From: Odobenus rosmarus divergens
Taxonomy: Eukaryota; Chordata; Mammalia; Carnivora; Odobenidae
Reading direction: 5' to 3'
Length of the DNA: 64,000 nucleotides
Assembly: GCF_000321225.1 (NCBI RefSeq)
Contig: NW_004450480.1
Span: forward strand, 4,139,810-4,203,809
Made by a program: the position numbers and the translations under genes. Below are positions 9,380-20,675 of this stretch, piece by piece. Position 1 is the stretch's first letter. Each line of letters starts with the position of its first letter. The notes under the pieces are model-generated. The model made no database searches. It was not told where the DNA came from and worked only from the letters and a program-made list of their open reading frames with translations.

Positions 9380-10460
9380 TAGCATAAAAGTAACCATTTT
9401 AACCACTGTTTGTTTTTAATTGTGGTAAAATAGACACAACATAGAATTTACCATAGTAACCATTTTAAGTGTACAGTGTGGTCGTTTTAAGTATATTCAC
9501 GTTGTCATGCAGCCAGTCTTCAGAATGGTCTTGCAGAACTGAAATTCTATGCCCATAAATACTAACTCCTATCTCTCCCTTACTCCCAAATCTTGGCAAT
9601 CACCATTTCACTTACTGTCTCTGTGAATTTGATTATTCTAGCTACCTCATATAAGTGGAATTATGTAGGATTTGTCTTTTTTTACTGTCTTATTTCACTT
9701 GGTATAATGTCTCCAGGTTGGTCCATATCATGGCCTGCATCAGTATTTCATTTTTATGGCTGAATAATATTCCATTGTGTGTACAGACCACATTTTGTTT
9801 ATCTGTTCATGTGTCAGTGGTCATTTTTCTTTGTTCATTTGTTTTGTTTCTTGAATTCCACATGAGTGAAATTGTATGGTATTTTCCTCTAACTTATTTC
9901 ACTTAATATTATACCTTCTAGATCCAACTATGTTATTGGAAATGACAAGATTTTATTGTTTTAATGGCCGAGTAATATTCCACTGTATATATATACCATT
10001 TCTTCTCTATCCATCCATCTATAAAGGGATACTTGGGTGGCTTCCATAATTTGGCTATTGTAATTAATGCTGTTATAAACATAGGGGCGTATATATCCTT
10101 TCAAATTAGTGGTTTTGGATTTTTTTGGGGTAAATACTCTGTAGTAGAATTACTGGATCATATGGTAATTCTATTTTTAATTTTGTGAGGAATGTCCATA
10201 CTCTTTTCCATAATGGCTACACCAGCTTGCATTCCCACCAGCAGTGCATCCTTGTTATTTCTTATGTTTTTGATGTTAGCCATCCTGGCAGGTATGAGGT
10301 GATATCTCACTGTGGTTTTGATTTGCATTTCCCTGATGATGAGTGATGTTGAACATCTTTTCATGTGTCTGTTGACCATCTGTCTGTTTTCTTTGGAAAA
10401 ATGTCTGTTCATGTCTTATTTTTTAATTGGGTTATTTGTTAGTGATGTCTCCTTTAAAAA
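9380..10460 (-). mobile_element. Composite of two L1 3' fragments, antisense; right arm of the inverted duplication lies within it
   Basis: On the minus strand, a younger L1 runs from about 10460 (end of ORF2) to about 9846, where it stops in AACAAAGAAAAA. It then passes directly into an older L1MB/L1MC-like 3'UTR that ends near 9380 (CACACTGTACACTTAAAATG). The younger element therefore appears to have ended early, at an internal A-rich site, within the older one. The part at 9689-10037 pairs with 8701-9036 in inverted orientation. Confidence 0.83.
10158..10412 (-). pseudogene. L1 ORF2p C-terminal fragment
   Basis: The translation contains [20 protein letters not shown] and [20 protein letters not shown], the conserved region shortly before the ORF2p C-terminus. 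ORF2p is the L1 endonuclease/reverse transcriptase; neither catalytic domain is present here. The fragment then loses frame relative to the family at [17 protein letters not shown], where a segment present in the copy at 17141-17887 is missing. Non-functional. Confidence 0.85.
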
Positions 10461-10750
10461 ATACATTAGAGCGGATTCAAAGTTATCTCTGATCCTTTAC
10501 TTTCAATCACTTGCGTTCTTCTTGAAAGGAGTAAAACAGTACTTTCCTGAGGGGTATGATACCAATTCCATGTAATCCACAGTCTAATGTTTCTGTACCG
10601 CAGGAACCAATTCCTACTGTTGGACAGTTTACGTTTTGTGGCAGTTGCTGTTTATTGCAGTGATTTATTTCTTCTTGCTATTTCTTGAGTTCTGTCAAAA
10701 TCTGATTAGACTTCAAGTATTTTAGAAGAAAAAGAGATGATCCTATTTAC

Positions 10751-10915
10751 CAGTGGTTCTCAACAGGGGACAGTATTCTTTCCAGCCCTGAGGATGTTTG
10801 GAATGAGAATGAGAGTTGGGAATGTCCTGACTCCTCTGGGTGCTACTGTCCTGCATTGCATAGGACTGTTCCACACAAAGAGAATTGTCCAGAGCCAAAT
10901 GTCCTCATTACATTG
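10751..10915 (+). mobile_element. MER20-like hAT relic
   Basis: It starts CAGTGGTTCTCAACAGGGGA and keeps the order GGATGTTTGG, GGGTGCTACTG, GCATTGCATAGGACTG and AGAATTGTCCAGAGCCAAATG, as in MER20. It is diverged and partial at the 3' end. Confidence 0.65.
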
Positions 10916-11069
10916 TTGGTCATCAAAGCACAAACTTCAGCACTGTGTGTGGTACCTCATCACACTGATGTCATGCTGACTGTGTTTTCAGTGAAACACA
11001 CCCCCCCTCTACTTCCGTACCCTGCTCTTCTCCAGCATGTGATAACTTCTCGTGCAAATGAACCTTCAT

Positions 11070-11235
11070 CTGTTGTTTCCTCTATCTGGAACGCTGTTCT
11101 ATCCTTGACTAGTTAAAATCTTCCTTTGGAGCATTCATTGTTCTGCAAAGCCATCTCTGACCATTTCTGCTCAGAGGGAGAATTAGCTGTTCTGTTCCCT
11201 GTGTTTCACAGCACCCAGCAGACCTCTGGTATCAC
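11070..11235 (+). repeat. L2 relic
   Basis: The order TCTATCTGGAACGCTGTTC, then AAGCCATCTCTGACCATTTC, follows the LINE-2 3' region. Old and diverged. Confidence 0.5.
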
Positions 11236-11254
11236 CGGGGATTTTTCTTCTCGG

Positions 11255-11625
11255 GAAATATGGTAGGATTCTATTTCTCTGCCTCTCCTTACATTAAGCA
11301 CAGTCAAATGACTTGCTTTGGCCAATGAAGTATGAGCAGAATTGATTTGCCTAAATTCCAGGTGGAAGCTTTAAGAGGTAGTCACGTTCTGCCAATTTCT
11401 CTTTCTTTCTGCTGTGGCAGCCAGGAGCAAGGTGGACAGTCGCTGCTCTGACCCTAGGCCCTGGAAGAAGGATGACAAGAAGCAGAGCTCTTTGCCAGTC
11501 ACAGTTGATACGTAACATGAACAAAACATAAGCTTTGGGGTTCTAAAGCTCTGAAATGTGTAGGTTGTTGGTTACTACAGTATGGCCATGCTCAGACTGA
11601 CTGAATGACCCCTCTATTCTAACAT
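11255..11625 (+). mobile_element. MaLR/MLT1-like LTR relic, sense
   Basis: The words TTTGGCCAATGAAGTATGAG, GTGGAAGCTTTAAGAGGTAG, GCTGTGGCAGCCAGGAGCA and GTTGATACGTAACATGAACA follow the order of old mammalian MLT1-type LTRs. Confidence 0.6.
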
Positions 11626-11749
11626 TTATCCTGTGGTATTGTTATTGTTGGTTTTACCCAACTGAATCTCCTCCATAGGCTGTGGGCTTCTTCCTGGTAG
11701 ACTGAGTTATTTTTGCTCCTGTGTTGCCACAACTTTGCAGAGAAACAAG

Positions 11750-12185
11750 TTACAGTACTTACCTATTGCTGCATAACAAATTACCTCAAAAGGTAGTGGC
11801 TTAGAACAACAATAAGTATTTTTAATCCTCATAGTTCTGCGGGTCAGGAATTTGGGGGCCATTTGGCTGGGTAGTTCTGGCTCAGAGTCATTTATGAGGT
11901 CACAGTCAAAATGTCAGTTGGAGCTCCAGTCATCTGAAGGTTTGCCTGGGCCTGAAGGATCCGCGTCCAAGGTTGCTTACATCTGGAAAGTTGGTGGGAG
12001 GTCTTTGTGAGAGTCCTCAGCTCTTCTCCACGTGGCTTCACAACATGGTGGTGATACCAGTGATCCAAGAGGGAGTAAGACAGAAGGATAATGTCTTTTA
12101 TGACAGCCTCGAAAGTCACTTCTGCGGAATTCTATGTGTTATAAGTTCCTCACCAAGTGTGGCACACATTCACAAGAATTAGATT
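11750..12185 (-). mobile_element. MaLR/MLT1-like LTR relic, antisense
   Basis: Antisense landmarks: CCTATTGCTGCATAACAAAT, TAGTGGCTTAGAACAACAAT, CTCATAGTTCTGCGGGTCAG and AGGCCTGAAGGATCCGCGTCC-like text near 11950. Open frames on both strands here are shadows of the LTR. Confidence 0.7.
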
Positions 12186-12215
12186 TTATCTCCTTTTAAA
12201 GAAAGAAGTGTTGCT

Positions 12216-12570
12216 AGGTTCTGAACATTTGGGTAAACCCTGATTCATATGTTGAAGTCCTAACCCCCAGATAATGGTGGTAGTAGGTGAGACCTCTGGG
12301 AGGTGCTTAGGTCACGAGCCTGGGGGCTCTCACGAATGGGATTAGTGCTGTCATAACAGAGACTGGCAGGGCTCCCCTCCCCCTTCCATCATGTGAGGAC
12401 ACAGTGAGAGGGGTCAGCTATGAACCAGGAAGTGGGCTTTGCCCAGAATGTGTGTGACCACGACGTCACTTTGATCTGGGACTTCCAGTCTCCAGAACTG
12501 GGAGACATAAATTTCTAAAGTGTGCAGCCTGTGGCATGTTGTTATCATAGTTTGAATACATAAGACAAAC
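12216..12570 (+). mobile_element. MST-type MaLR LTR, sense
   Basis: ATTCATATGTTGAAGTCCTA, ACCTCTGGGAGGTGCTTAGG, GGGATTAGTGCTGTCATAAC, GACACAGTGAGAGG and CTCCAGAACTGGGAGACATA occur in the canonical MST order. Confidence 0.78.
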
Positions 12571-13330
12571 GTCAAGAAAATCCGTGGCCATGCTTTAAAA
12601 CTACCTCACGGTCACATAGTGGGCCCTCAGTAAACACATCCTGAAGGAAGGACCCACTGTTTTCATTCAGTCTGCTGGGAAGGTCCTCAGCTGCCTTCCT
12701 CATTTACTTCAAATTCAAGTTTTCTCCCCCTTCAATTAGCCTTTATTTCAAGAAACTAAGCTCCATCCCTTAGTTTCTTCAGTTTATTTCTGCTCCAGAG
12801 AATGAATTATGTATAACCAGTCCCAGACAATCTTTTTTGAGTGTGCCTGAGGAGCTTAAAATAGCAAGAAAGCTAAGTCTTACCAACCTTGTAAATTAGA
12901 CGCCTCAAAAATTGTCATAGGAAAGTAATTTGAAACTTTGTCCTTTCCGCACATTGACAAAATCACCTTTATCTTGTTATTAGAGGATTTTTCCAAACTG
13001 GCGGTGAGATTTGGGATTCCATCAGCACCACTCGTAACTGGGAAGAGGATTGTTTTCCTCATCCATGGTGTTTTTGGACAAAGCCCTGGCTGTCTCCTTA
13101 GCCAGGTCAGGCTGTCAGTCTTAAGCTTCTGTGAGATTCAGGGTAGCGATTCTGTTAGCTGCATTGATGGGCTGACCAGAGCTAACAGGAATATAACTTT
13201 GTATTTCTCACAGGAGCAATGGTTCGGTATTCACTAACTCCATGTTCTGTTTATAGAACATAACTACCACAAATAATCAGAAGTGATTGTATCTCCTTCT
13301 TGAGGCCCCCTTTTTGATAATGTTCCTTTG
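12571..13330. other. Unclassified non-coding stretch
   Basis: No exon signal or repeat family recognised. The open frame at 12938-13237 has no recognisable motif and an antisense partner, so it is treated as chance. Confidence 0.45.
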
Positions 13331-13334
13331 CAAT

Positions 13335-13430
13335 TATTTAAGAACCTCAGGGCCAGGACCAGCTACATAATTTGTGGGGCTCAGTGCAAAATGAAAATGC
13401 AGGACCTCTTGTTCAAGATGTAAGATTTCT
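13335..13430 (+). repeat. Ancient dispersed repeat, family not named
   Basis: TACATAATTTGTGGGGCTCA, GTGCAAAATGAAAATGCAGG and CTCTTGTTCAAGATG match, in antisense, the text at about 40150-40250. The element is therefore present at least twice in the window. A SINE has inserted at its end. Confidence 0.5.
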
Positions 13431-13631
13431 GGGGCACCTGGGTGGCTCAGTTGGTTAAGTGTCTGCCTTTGGCTCAGGTCATGATCCTGGGGTCCTGGGA
13501 TTGAGCCCTGTGTTGGGCTCCTTGCTCACTGGGAGCCTGCTTCTCCCTCTCCCTTTGCCTGCCGCTCCCCCTGCTCGTGCTCTCTCTGTCTTTGTCAAAT
13601 AAATAAAATCTTAAAAAAAACACCCCAAAAC
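13431..13631 (+). mobile_element. CAN-SINE, sense, older copy
   Basis: GGGGCACCTGGGTGGCTCAG head, CT-rich body and AAATAAATAAAATC tail. Imperfect flanking duplication (AAGATGTAAGATTTCT at 13415-13430 versus AAAATGTAAGAATTCC at 13632-13647, 13 of 16 matching) implies an older insertion. Confidence 0.93.
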
Positions 13632-13649
13632 AAAATGTAAGAATTCCAA

Positions 13650-15585
13650 GATGAGTATCAAACCAAGTATATGGGGCCTTCTGTGATGGCACACATCACA
13701 TGCCCATGTAGCAGGCTCTGTTCATAGATGTATTCAAGCTGAAAGACTCCTCTAAATACCAGGCTGGGAGAGAAGAATCTGATGAGCTCACCACAGTCAT
13801 TGCCTCGGATAGCCAATGGTGTCATAGTTGAAGGTCGGGCTGCATGGTTCAGGGGCGCTGCTCATCTACTACTCTGTGATGGCCTTGCTGGTCGAGTCCC
13901 TGCCCAGGCTGCCATATTCCTAGAGTTCCTGTTATGCGATTCGTTACCATTCCTATAGCACAAACATGATGGGAGGGTAGCCAGCTCTTGGGAGAGTGTG
14001 GCATGCCAGCCCAGGTTTCTCCTACCTTTTTGAAGCTCCCTTTCAGAACTTAGTTGGCAGAACTCACCTAGCCTGTCCCAGTCTACCCTGATGGGTTTCT
14101 ACAACTTTCAGTTTTGGGGGAGTAGACGTCCCTAATATTTGCACCCCGGAAGTTCCTAGATCTTGACGCTAATTTTCCTTTTCTCATCCCAGAGGTCTAC
14201 ATGGTAAGGGGGTGGGCCCGCTTTGCTAACCTAAAGGACCAATAAATTCCTGCCTTCAAAGTGTGAAAGCGTAGTGACCTTGGGTGACTATGAAGAGGCT
14301 GCTTAGGTGCCCCTCCACAGAGCAGTGACAGGTGCTCCACGGGTCTTTCTTTCTGGGTTGGCTTTTGGACTAGCAGTGAAGAATTCAAGCATAAAGGCCA
14401 TGTATATTTATGTCCTTATTTGGTTTGGCCACACAAATGATTATTATTATTTTTTAAATTTCAAAGTAGTTGCCAACATTTAAATCAGGAAATTTCCCAA
14501 ACAAGTCCAAATTCAGGCTCTCTGGGAAAAACCAATATATCTGAAACACTGGGCTTACATTCCCACATCTGCTATCGGTAGAGAGGCTAGCAGTTTCCCC
14601 CAGATACGAAGCACTAGCTTTCATCTCGCACTGCCCCTGCGTGCCCACTCCTTCCCTCACCTGCCTGGTCCGTGTGGGCAGGACTGGCGGGGACTGCGCA
14701 GAACCTACCGGTGCCCAGCTGGGACCAGGTGTTAAATATTTCGACTCTCACCCTTGCCTGGAGCCATTTGAGTTGCTAACCCTGCTCAGGAGAGAAGCAG
14801 CTGTCAGCTTCTTGCTAAAAATCAAATTTAAATTCTGACTCCAGGGTCACTCTGTTACACTGATGAATCTGTTAGATTGTCAGGATCCTCCGCTATTTCA
14901 TTTATTGGGAGCAGAGCTTCGAGATGAAATCTAAGAGGGATTCAGAACGTCTGGCCGTGTCTATACTGATGGAGTGGGGGCCCTGGGGAGCCAATTTGCA
15001 TGAAGGTGGAGGCCCCTCCTGGAGGACAATTCATCCTGATGAAATGAGAAGCCAGGTACTGGAACCTGACCTTGTTAGAGGAACTCACTTTTCAGATAAT
15101 GGCATGAAGTCTGACATCCCAATTTCTTTCTGCATCTAACCTTCACCTGCTCTTCTCTGGAGCCATAGAGAGCAGAGCAACAAGTAAAAAGATGCAACAG
15201 TGTTTCTCTCCAAACTCTTGGAGATAGCACAGAAAGGGGACGGCATTCTCCCATCTCTTCCCCAGGGCAATTTCTCCTCTATTCACACACCTGTAGTTTA
15301 TTGGCAGGGCCCTGCAGACCCTTTAGTGCTCTGCAGGAGAAGACATTTGGGTCCATCTTGGCGGTTTGGGGTCCTAACTAATCACTCCCACCCCCTTCCA
15401 GGTCCTTAAATTGTTGCAAACAGACATAAGGAGCCAAATGGGTTCAAATCCAGAGACTGAGAGCATGGCAGGGTAGTTACATTGCTTGTAATGTTCTCCA
15501 AATATTTGAGTGTAGATAGTGGTGTCTGTGCATGTGTGTGTTAAATCTAATATATACCCTAGGAGCTGTTGGCCAACATTTCAAG
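13650..15585. other. Unclassified non-coding stretch
   Basis: I see no repeat family or gene feature. A short ATTATTATTATTTTTT run is at about 14441-14456. GC rises near 14640-14720 without CpG clustering. Confidence 0.45.
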
Positions 15586-15594
15586 AATTCTTAG

Positions 15595-16020
15595 TCTGGT
15601 TACCTGTTGCTGCAATAACTCACCTCACAATGTAGTGGGTTAGAAAGTGACATATTGCTATTTCCCCTGGTTCTGTGGTTGGATGGCTCAGCTGGCAGTT
15701 CCCACCTGGAGTCTTTGATAGGGTTGCAGCCTGATGACAGCTGGGACCGCAGGCATCTGAGTCCTCAGCAGGGCTGGATGTCCAGGGTGGTGTCTTTCCT
15801 CATGTGGCTGGCACCTGGGCCGGGTCGGCTGTCACAGCTGGGGGCTCGCTGGGCATCTCCGACTCGATGTGGTCTCTCCACCTGCATAGCTGGGGCTTCC
15901 TCACAGCATGGCAATCTCAGGGGAGCCAGACTTCCCAGAGAGCATGGTGAGGCTGCAAGTGTTCTTACCACTTAGCCTGGGAAGCCACGCTCCACCACTT
16001 CTCCTGTCACCAAGGTTGAC
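15595..16020 (-). mobile_element. MaLR/MLT1-like LTR relic, antisense
   Basis: TTACCTGTTGCTGCAATAAC, TGTAGTGGGTTAGAAAGTGA, GGTTCTGTGGTTGGATGGCT and CCTCATGTGGCTGGCACC-like text follow the same antisense order as the copy at 11750-12185. It is GC-rich, and the open frame at 15655-15975 is a by-product. Confidence 0.6.
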
Positions 16021-16024
16021 TGGG

Positions 16025-16410
16025 ATGGTTAATTTTAAGTGTCAACATAGGTAGGCCTTGGTAACCAGATATTTGCTCAACTATTATTCTAGATGTTTCT
16101 ATGAAGGTATTTTTTAGACGATTGTAACATTTAAATCAATAGACTTCGAGGAAAGCAGAGTGCCCTTCCCAGTGTGGGTGGGCCTCATGCATTCATTTGA
16201 AGGTCTTACTAGAAAAAGACTGACCTCCCCTAAAAAAGAGGGAATTCTGCTAGCAAATGGTCTTTGGACTCATCCACCATCAGCTCTTCCCTGGGTATCC
16301 AGCCTGATGGTCTACCTTGCAGATTATGGATTGGCCAGCCATGACAGAAAGAAAGAAAAAAATGAAAATTTTGAGCCAGTTCCCTGAAACCTCTGTAGCT
16401 CTGTTTCTCT
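16025..16410 (+). repeat. Ancient LTR-like dispersed repeat, sense
   Basis: GATGGTTAATTTTAAGTGTC, CCAGATATTTGCTCAAC, GTGGGTGGGCCTCATGCATT and AGACTGACCTCCCC occur in the order of a well-known mammalian interspersed repeat whose name I do not recall. An antisense copy is at 36213-36625. Confidence 0.65.
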
Positions 16411-16892
16411 TTACTTTTCCTTTTCATCCTTGACTAAGGGTGTACCAGTTTCAGAGGCAGGGGGCTTAAAATCACAATGGGAGGGACATCCAAGAAAATG
16501 TCCAGTCATCTTTAATTCATCGCAGTTCTCATCTGAAATTCTCACTCTGGGATTGGTTCGTTGTGTAGAAGTCACAATTTCTCATTGGTTGAATGAGTGG
16601 TGTTAAAGATATTTGGTTGGCTAGAAACACTCTACAGGCACCATACTCCTTGAGCTGAGAAGATTTAAAAACCTGACAGGCCTAATACGACAGTACCCGC
16701 TCTTGGTCTGGAAGGTTATTTATCCCTGTGTTCCCCACTTATCAGAGCACCTGTTGCTTGATCTAAACAGAGGGATTGAAAGTTTCTGTTAAGCTGCTTG
16801 TTGTAAAGCTCAAGGGTAGTGAACCAAATGTCCCTGAGCTCACAGGATAGGTTGTATGATTACTTTGAGCCAGCCTACTTTAAGGAGTGATT

Positions 16893-18015
16893 CGACCTTG
16901 GCCACAGCAACTTCTTGCAAGACACGCCTCTAAAAGCAAGGGAAACAAAAGCAAAAATGAACTGTTAGGACCTCCTGGGCAAGGGAAACAGTCAACAAAA
17001 CTAACAGGCAACCTACAGAATGGGAGAAGAGATTTGCAAATGACATAACAGGTAAAGGGCTGGTATCCCAGATCTATAAAGAACTTCTCAAACTCAACAC
17101 CCAAAAAGCAAATAATCCAGTCAAGAAATGGGCAGAAGACATGAACAGATACTTCTCCAAAGAAGACATACAAATGGCCAACAGACACATGAAAAAATGC
17201 TCCACATCACTTGCCATCAGGGAAATACAAATCAAAACCACAGTGAGATACCACCTTATACCAGTTAGAATGGCTAAAATTAACAAGACAGGAAACAAGT
17301 GTTGGCGAGGATCTGGAGAGAGGGGAACCCTCTTGCACTGTCAGTGGGAATGTAAGCTGGTACAGCCACTCTGGAAAACAGTATGGAGTTTCCTTAGGAA
17401 GTTAAAAATAGAGCTACTCTATGACCCAGCAATTGCACTACTGGGTTTTTACCCCAAAGATACAGATGTAATGAAAAGAAGGGTCACCTGCACCCCAATG
17501 TTCATAGCAGCAATGCCCACAAGAGCCAAACTGTCAAAGGAGCTGAGATGTCCTTCAACAGATGAATGGGTAAAGAAGATGTGGTCCATATATACAATGG
17601 AATATTATTCAGCCATCAGAAAGGATGAATACCTACCACTTACATCGACATGGTTGGAACTGGAGGATATTATGCTAAGTAAATTAAGTCAGAGAAAGAC
17701 AATTATCATATGGTTTCACTCATATGTGGAATATAAAAGTAGCGCAGAGGATCACAGGGGAAGGGAGGGAAAACCGAATGGGAAGAAATCAGAGAGGGAG
17801 CCAAACCATGAGAGACACTTGACTCTGGGGAAGAAAACTGGGGGTTGTGGAAAGGGAGGTGGGTGGGAAGATGGGGTAACTTGGTGATAGACATTAAGGA
17901 GGGGACATGGTGTGATGAGCACTGGGTGTTATATGCAACTAATGAATCATTGAACACTACACCAAAAACTAACGATGTACTATAGGTTGGCTAATTGAAT
18001 TTAAATAATAAAAAA
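16893..18015 (+). mobile_element. 5'-truncated L1 (3' 1.1 kb), sense
   Basis: It carries the end of ORF2 and the whole 3'UTR, with the carnivore L1 3' landmarks GTGATGAGCACTGGGTGTTA, CACTACACCAAAAACTAACG and AATAATAAAAAAAA. An 11-bp duplication with one mismatch flanks it (AAGGAGTGATT at 16882-16892, AAGAAGTGATT at 18016-18026). Near 16965 the text jumps from TTAGGACCTCCTGGGC to AAGGGAAACAGTCAACA, so a short internal piece of about 20-30 bp is missing or replaced. It is better preserved than the other L1 copies here. Confidence 0.94.
17141..17887 (+). pseudogene. L1 ORF2p C-terminal remnant (248 codons open)
   Basis: This is the longest open frame in the window. It holds ORF2p C-terminal motifs: [74 protein letters not shown] and then the end of ORF2. 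The same frame extends upstream without a stop to at least about 17020, so the ATG at 17141 is only an internal methionine. The endonuclease and reverse-transcriptase domains are missing through 5' truncation. It cannot make a working protein, and its openness reflects relatively recent insertion. From about residue 205 the frame runs into 3'UTR sequence. Confidence 0.93.
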
Positions 18016-18029
18016 AAGAAGTGATTATA

Positions 18030-18955
18030 CAAATGGAAAAATTTGGTCCAAGCCTTACTTTTGTTATAACATGCCATGCAGCAGTGAACCTTGGAAGAGC
18101 TGCATAGCTCCCACCTACCTCTAACTGTTGGCTGTGGCCAGTACTGGCTCCCCCATGTCTGTCTGTGTTGAATGGCTAAATGGGCTTAGGTCAGTTTGCC
18201 CCATGAACTTTTTTCTCTCCCTCTCTAAACAAGGACACTGGGATTCATGTGACTTTGGTTTGCCTATTTACTTGCAGGCTAAAGAACTAAGAAATTGCAA
18301 ACCTGGCCAGGCTGGCCAGCACCTGACCCTGCTTCATCAGCTTACTGGAAGGAGCGAGTGACACAAGCAATCATGCTTTCAAAGGGCTGTGGCTCTCTCT
18401 ATCCTTGTTCAGTGCCCTACCCCAAGGCACAGGTGGCCCCCTGGGTGTCAGCTGGCCCCATGTCACCAATCATATTCATGACTCCTCATTCCAAGGCCAG
18501 GAGCTAGAGAGGGCTACAAAGCTTACTCTACTATAGTCCCTTTCAGGGAACAAGGGAAAAGTCTTCTTGTGGAATTAAATATGGGGAAAGCGATATCCCA
18601 ACCCAGGTATTGAAGACGACTCCTGCTAATCCCAGACACCACTACAGAAAGAGTGATGGGGTCCCGTATGAACAGTGTGGCCATCAGGCACTGACGTTGA
18701 TGTTATTATTGGGACACCATCCTCAAGCTGGTGATGGTTGGCGAGAGCCTTATTTTATCCATGTGCATTAGTTGTCTCCCTAAGCAGACATGAGGTTCAT
18801 GTCCTATTTCTTATGAACTGCCCTTTCTTCAGCCACTTAACACCAGGACAGTGCTCTGTACTGTATTTGTTGTCAACCACAGTATTTGTTGATTATGGAG
18901 TTCAGCAATAGGAGCCCAGGGTCACTGTGGTAGGTCTGGCATGAACATTTGGAAG
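18030..18955. other. Unclassified non-coding stretch
   Basis: No repeat or gene recognised. Moderate GC, short overlapping chance frames only. Confidence 0.45.
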
Positions 18956-18959
18956 GTTC

Positions 18960-19495
18960 CAGTGCATCATTTTCAAACTTTAATAATGTACTGATAGGCA
19001 AGGTCCTTACATGTTTAATTATTTATAAAATAAAATTAAGCGTATTTAAGGTATATAACATGATGTGATAGAGACACACACATAGTAAAATGAATACTGT
19101 AGTCAAGCCAATTAACATATCTTCTCACATATTTTTTTGTGCATGATGAGTGCACCTACAATCTCTCCTAGCAAATGTCTAGTATGGAGTAGAGTATGAA
19201 CTGTACTCATCATGCTGTACATGACATTTCTAGATTTATCTATCCTACATAACTCCAACTTTGTGCCCGTTGACCAACATCTCTCAATTTGCCCCCACGT
19301 CCCCATCCCTCAGCCCTGGGTCACTACCATTCTACTCCCTGCTTCTGTGGATTTGACTTTTATAGATTCTACCTCTAGGAGATCATGCAGGTTTTTTTCT
19401 TCCTGTGTCTGGCTTATTTCACTTAGCATAATGTTTTCCAGGTTCATCCAGGTTGTGTGCAACATGGAGGTAGCGCCTTTTAAGTGAAAGGTAAC
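18960..19495 (-). mobile_element. L1MB/L1MC-like 3'UTR fragment, antisense
   Basis: Antisense landmarks in order: TTAAGCGTATTTAAGGTATA, GTCAAGCCAATTAACATATC, CATCATGCTGTACATGACAT, GACCAACATCTCTCAATTTG and CTGGCTTATTTCACTTAGCA, then CATAATGTTTTCCAGGTTCA. Confidence 0.82.
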
Positions 19496-19559
19496 TTACG
19501 GACTTCTGGAGTTGATTTAACGTTTTTATTGTGTTTTTAAATTCTTGGCATTAGAGAAC

Positions 19560-20000
19560 TAGGTGTGGTGGATGTTCCCTGTGTGCATATACTGCATTCC
19601 TTCTCTCCACCCCATCTGTATCCTGTGGGGCTGACCTATCTGAGCCACAGCAGTGGTCTCCTTACTTACGGCCTCTGGTTGGGTTCAGCCCATGAGGAGC
19701 GCTGGCAGGAAAGTCAGGCTCCTTACTTCTGACTATGCCTTGTACCTGCGGCTCTCAGCTTCTGACAGGGCACCCTCTCTGCAGGCTTTGTGCACCCCCT
19801 GCCTCTCTCCCTCTCCCTGTGTCTCCCCTGCTGACCCCACAGTGTGCTCCTCCCCTACTTTGCCCCATTAGGCCCTAGGTAATGGCCTTCCTCTACCCCT
19901 CTCCACACCTTTGAGAATAGTTTGCATGTTCAGTTCTCCTGACATTCATTACTCATTGTCTCATCTCTTTCCTGCCTGGACCCTGACTCATACTTTGGGC
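19560..20000. repeat. Ancient LTR-like dispersed repeat (copy 1 of 3)
   Basis: It ends TTTCCTGCCTGGACCCTGAC, as does the copy ending near 61190. The CT-rich interior shares the general layout of the copies at 34480-34930 and 60780-61200. The family name is not known to me; the 5' boundary is approximate. Confidence 0.45.
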
Positions 20001-20001
20001 C

Positions 20002-20215
20002 AGTGGTTCTCATCTGGAGACTATTTTTTTTGTCTCTCAGGTGACATTTGGGAATGTGTGGAGACCTTTCTGGTTGTCACAAGTTGGGGGAGGGGTTGCT
20101 ATTGGTATCTAGCGGGTAGAGGCCAGGGAGGCCACCAAATGGCCTGCAACGCCCAGGACAACCTCACAACAGACGTAGCAGGTCCCAGATGTCAGCAGCG
20201 GTGAGGCTGGGAGAT
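20002..20215 (+). mobile_element. MER20-like hAT element
   Basis: CCAGTGGTTCTCATCTGGAG, GGTGACATTTGGGAATGTGT, GGTTGTCACAAGTTGGGGGA, GGTATCTAGCGGGTAGAGGC and AACGCCCAGGACAACC follow MER20 from its start almost to its end. Confidence 0.88.
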
Positions 20216-20660
20216 GCTCTCTGGGGTAACGCTTGTGTCTGCTCTACAACTATAAATGCAACACAAATTCATAAACCACATATGAAAACTATAGAACCAA
20301 TGAAATTTTAATTAACAACGTTAATTGAAAGTTAAGGATGCAGTTGTTTAGCTGAAATGAACTGCTGCTCACAATATGATGTGGTCCCGACTGCCTAGGT
20401 CCTGTATGGGGGTGCGTCTGGGCGCCTAAGCCCGTAACTCCCTCCCCCTCCGTATGTCTCTCTGCTCAGGCTACTAGGGGACCTTTGCTCTTAGGGCACA
20501 CACTGGGGTCTTGTTGGCTTTTGTTTGGCACCAGTATAATTTTCATCTGAAGTCTACCATTATCATTTTTCTCATAAACCTGTGTCAACTGATGCTTTGC
20601 TAATTGCTGACAGTATGTTCATAAACGTAATTGCAAAGGAGAACCCTATAGCAATACTCA
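20216..20660. other. Unclassified non-coding stretch
   Basis: No family recognised. AT-rich first half, then a CT-rich part near 20430-20470. Confidence 0.4.
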
Positions 20661-20675
20661 GTCCTTCAGATACAC

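Noticed and set aside
15600..16000. GC-rich block that might be a CpG-island promoter
   Set aside because: CpG dinucleotides are not clustered, and the sequence follows an antisense MaLR-like LTR.
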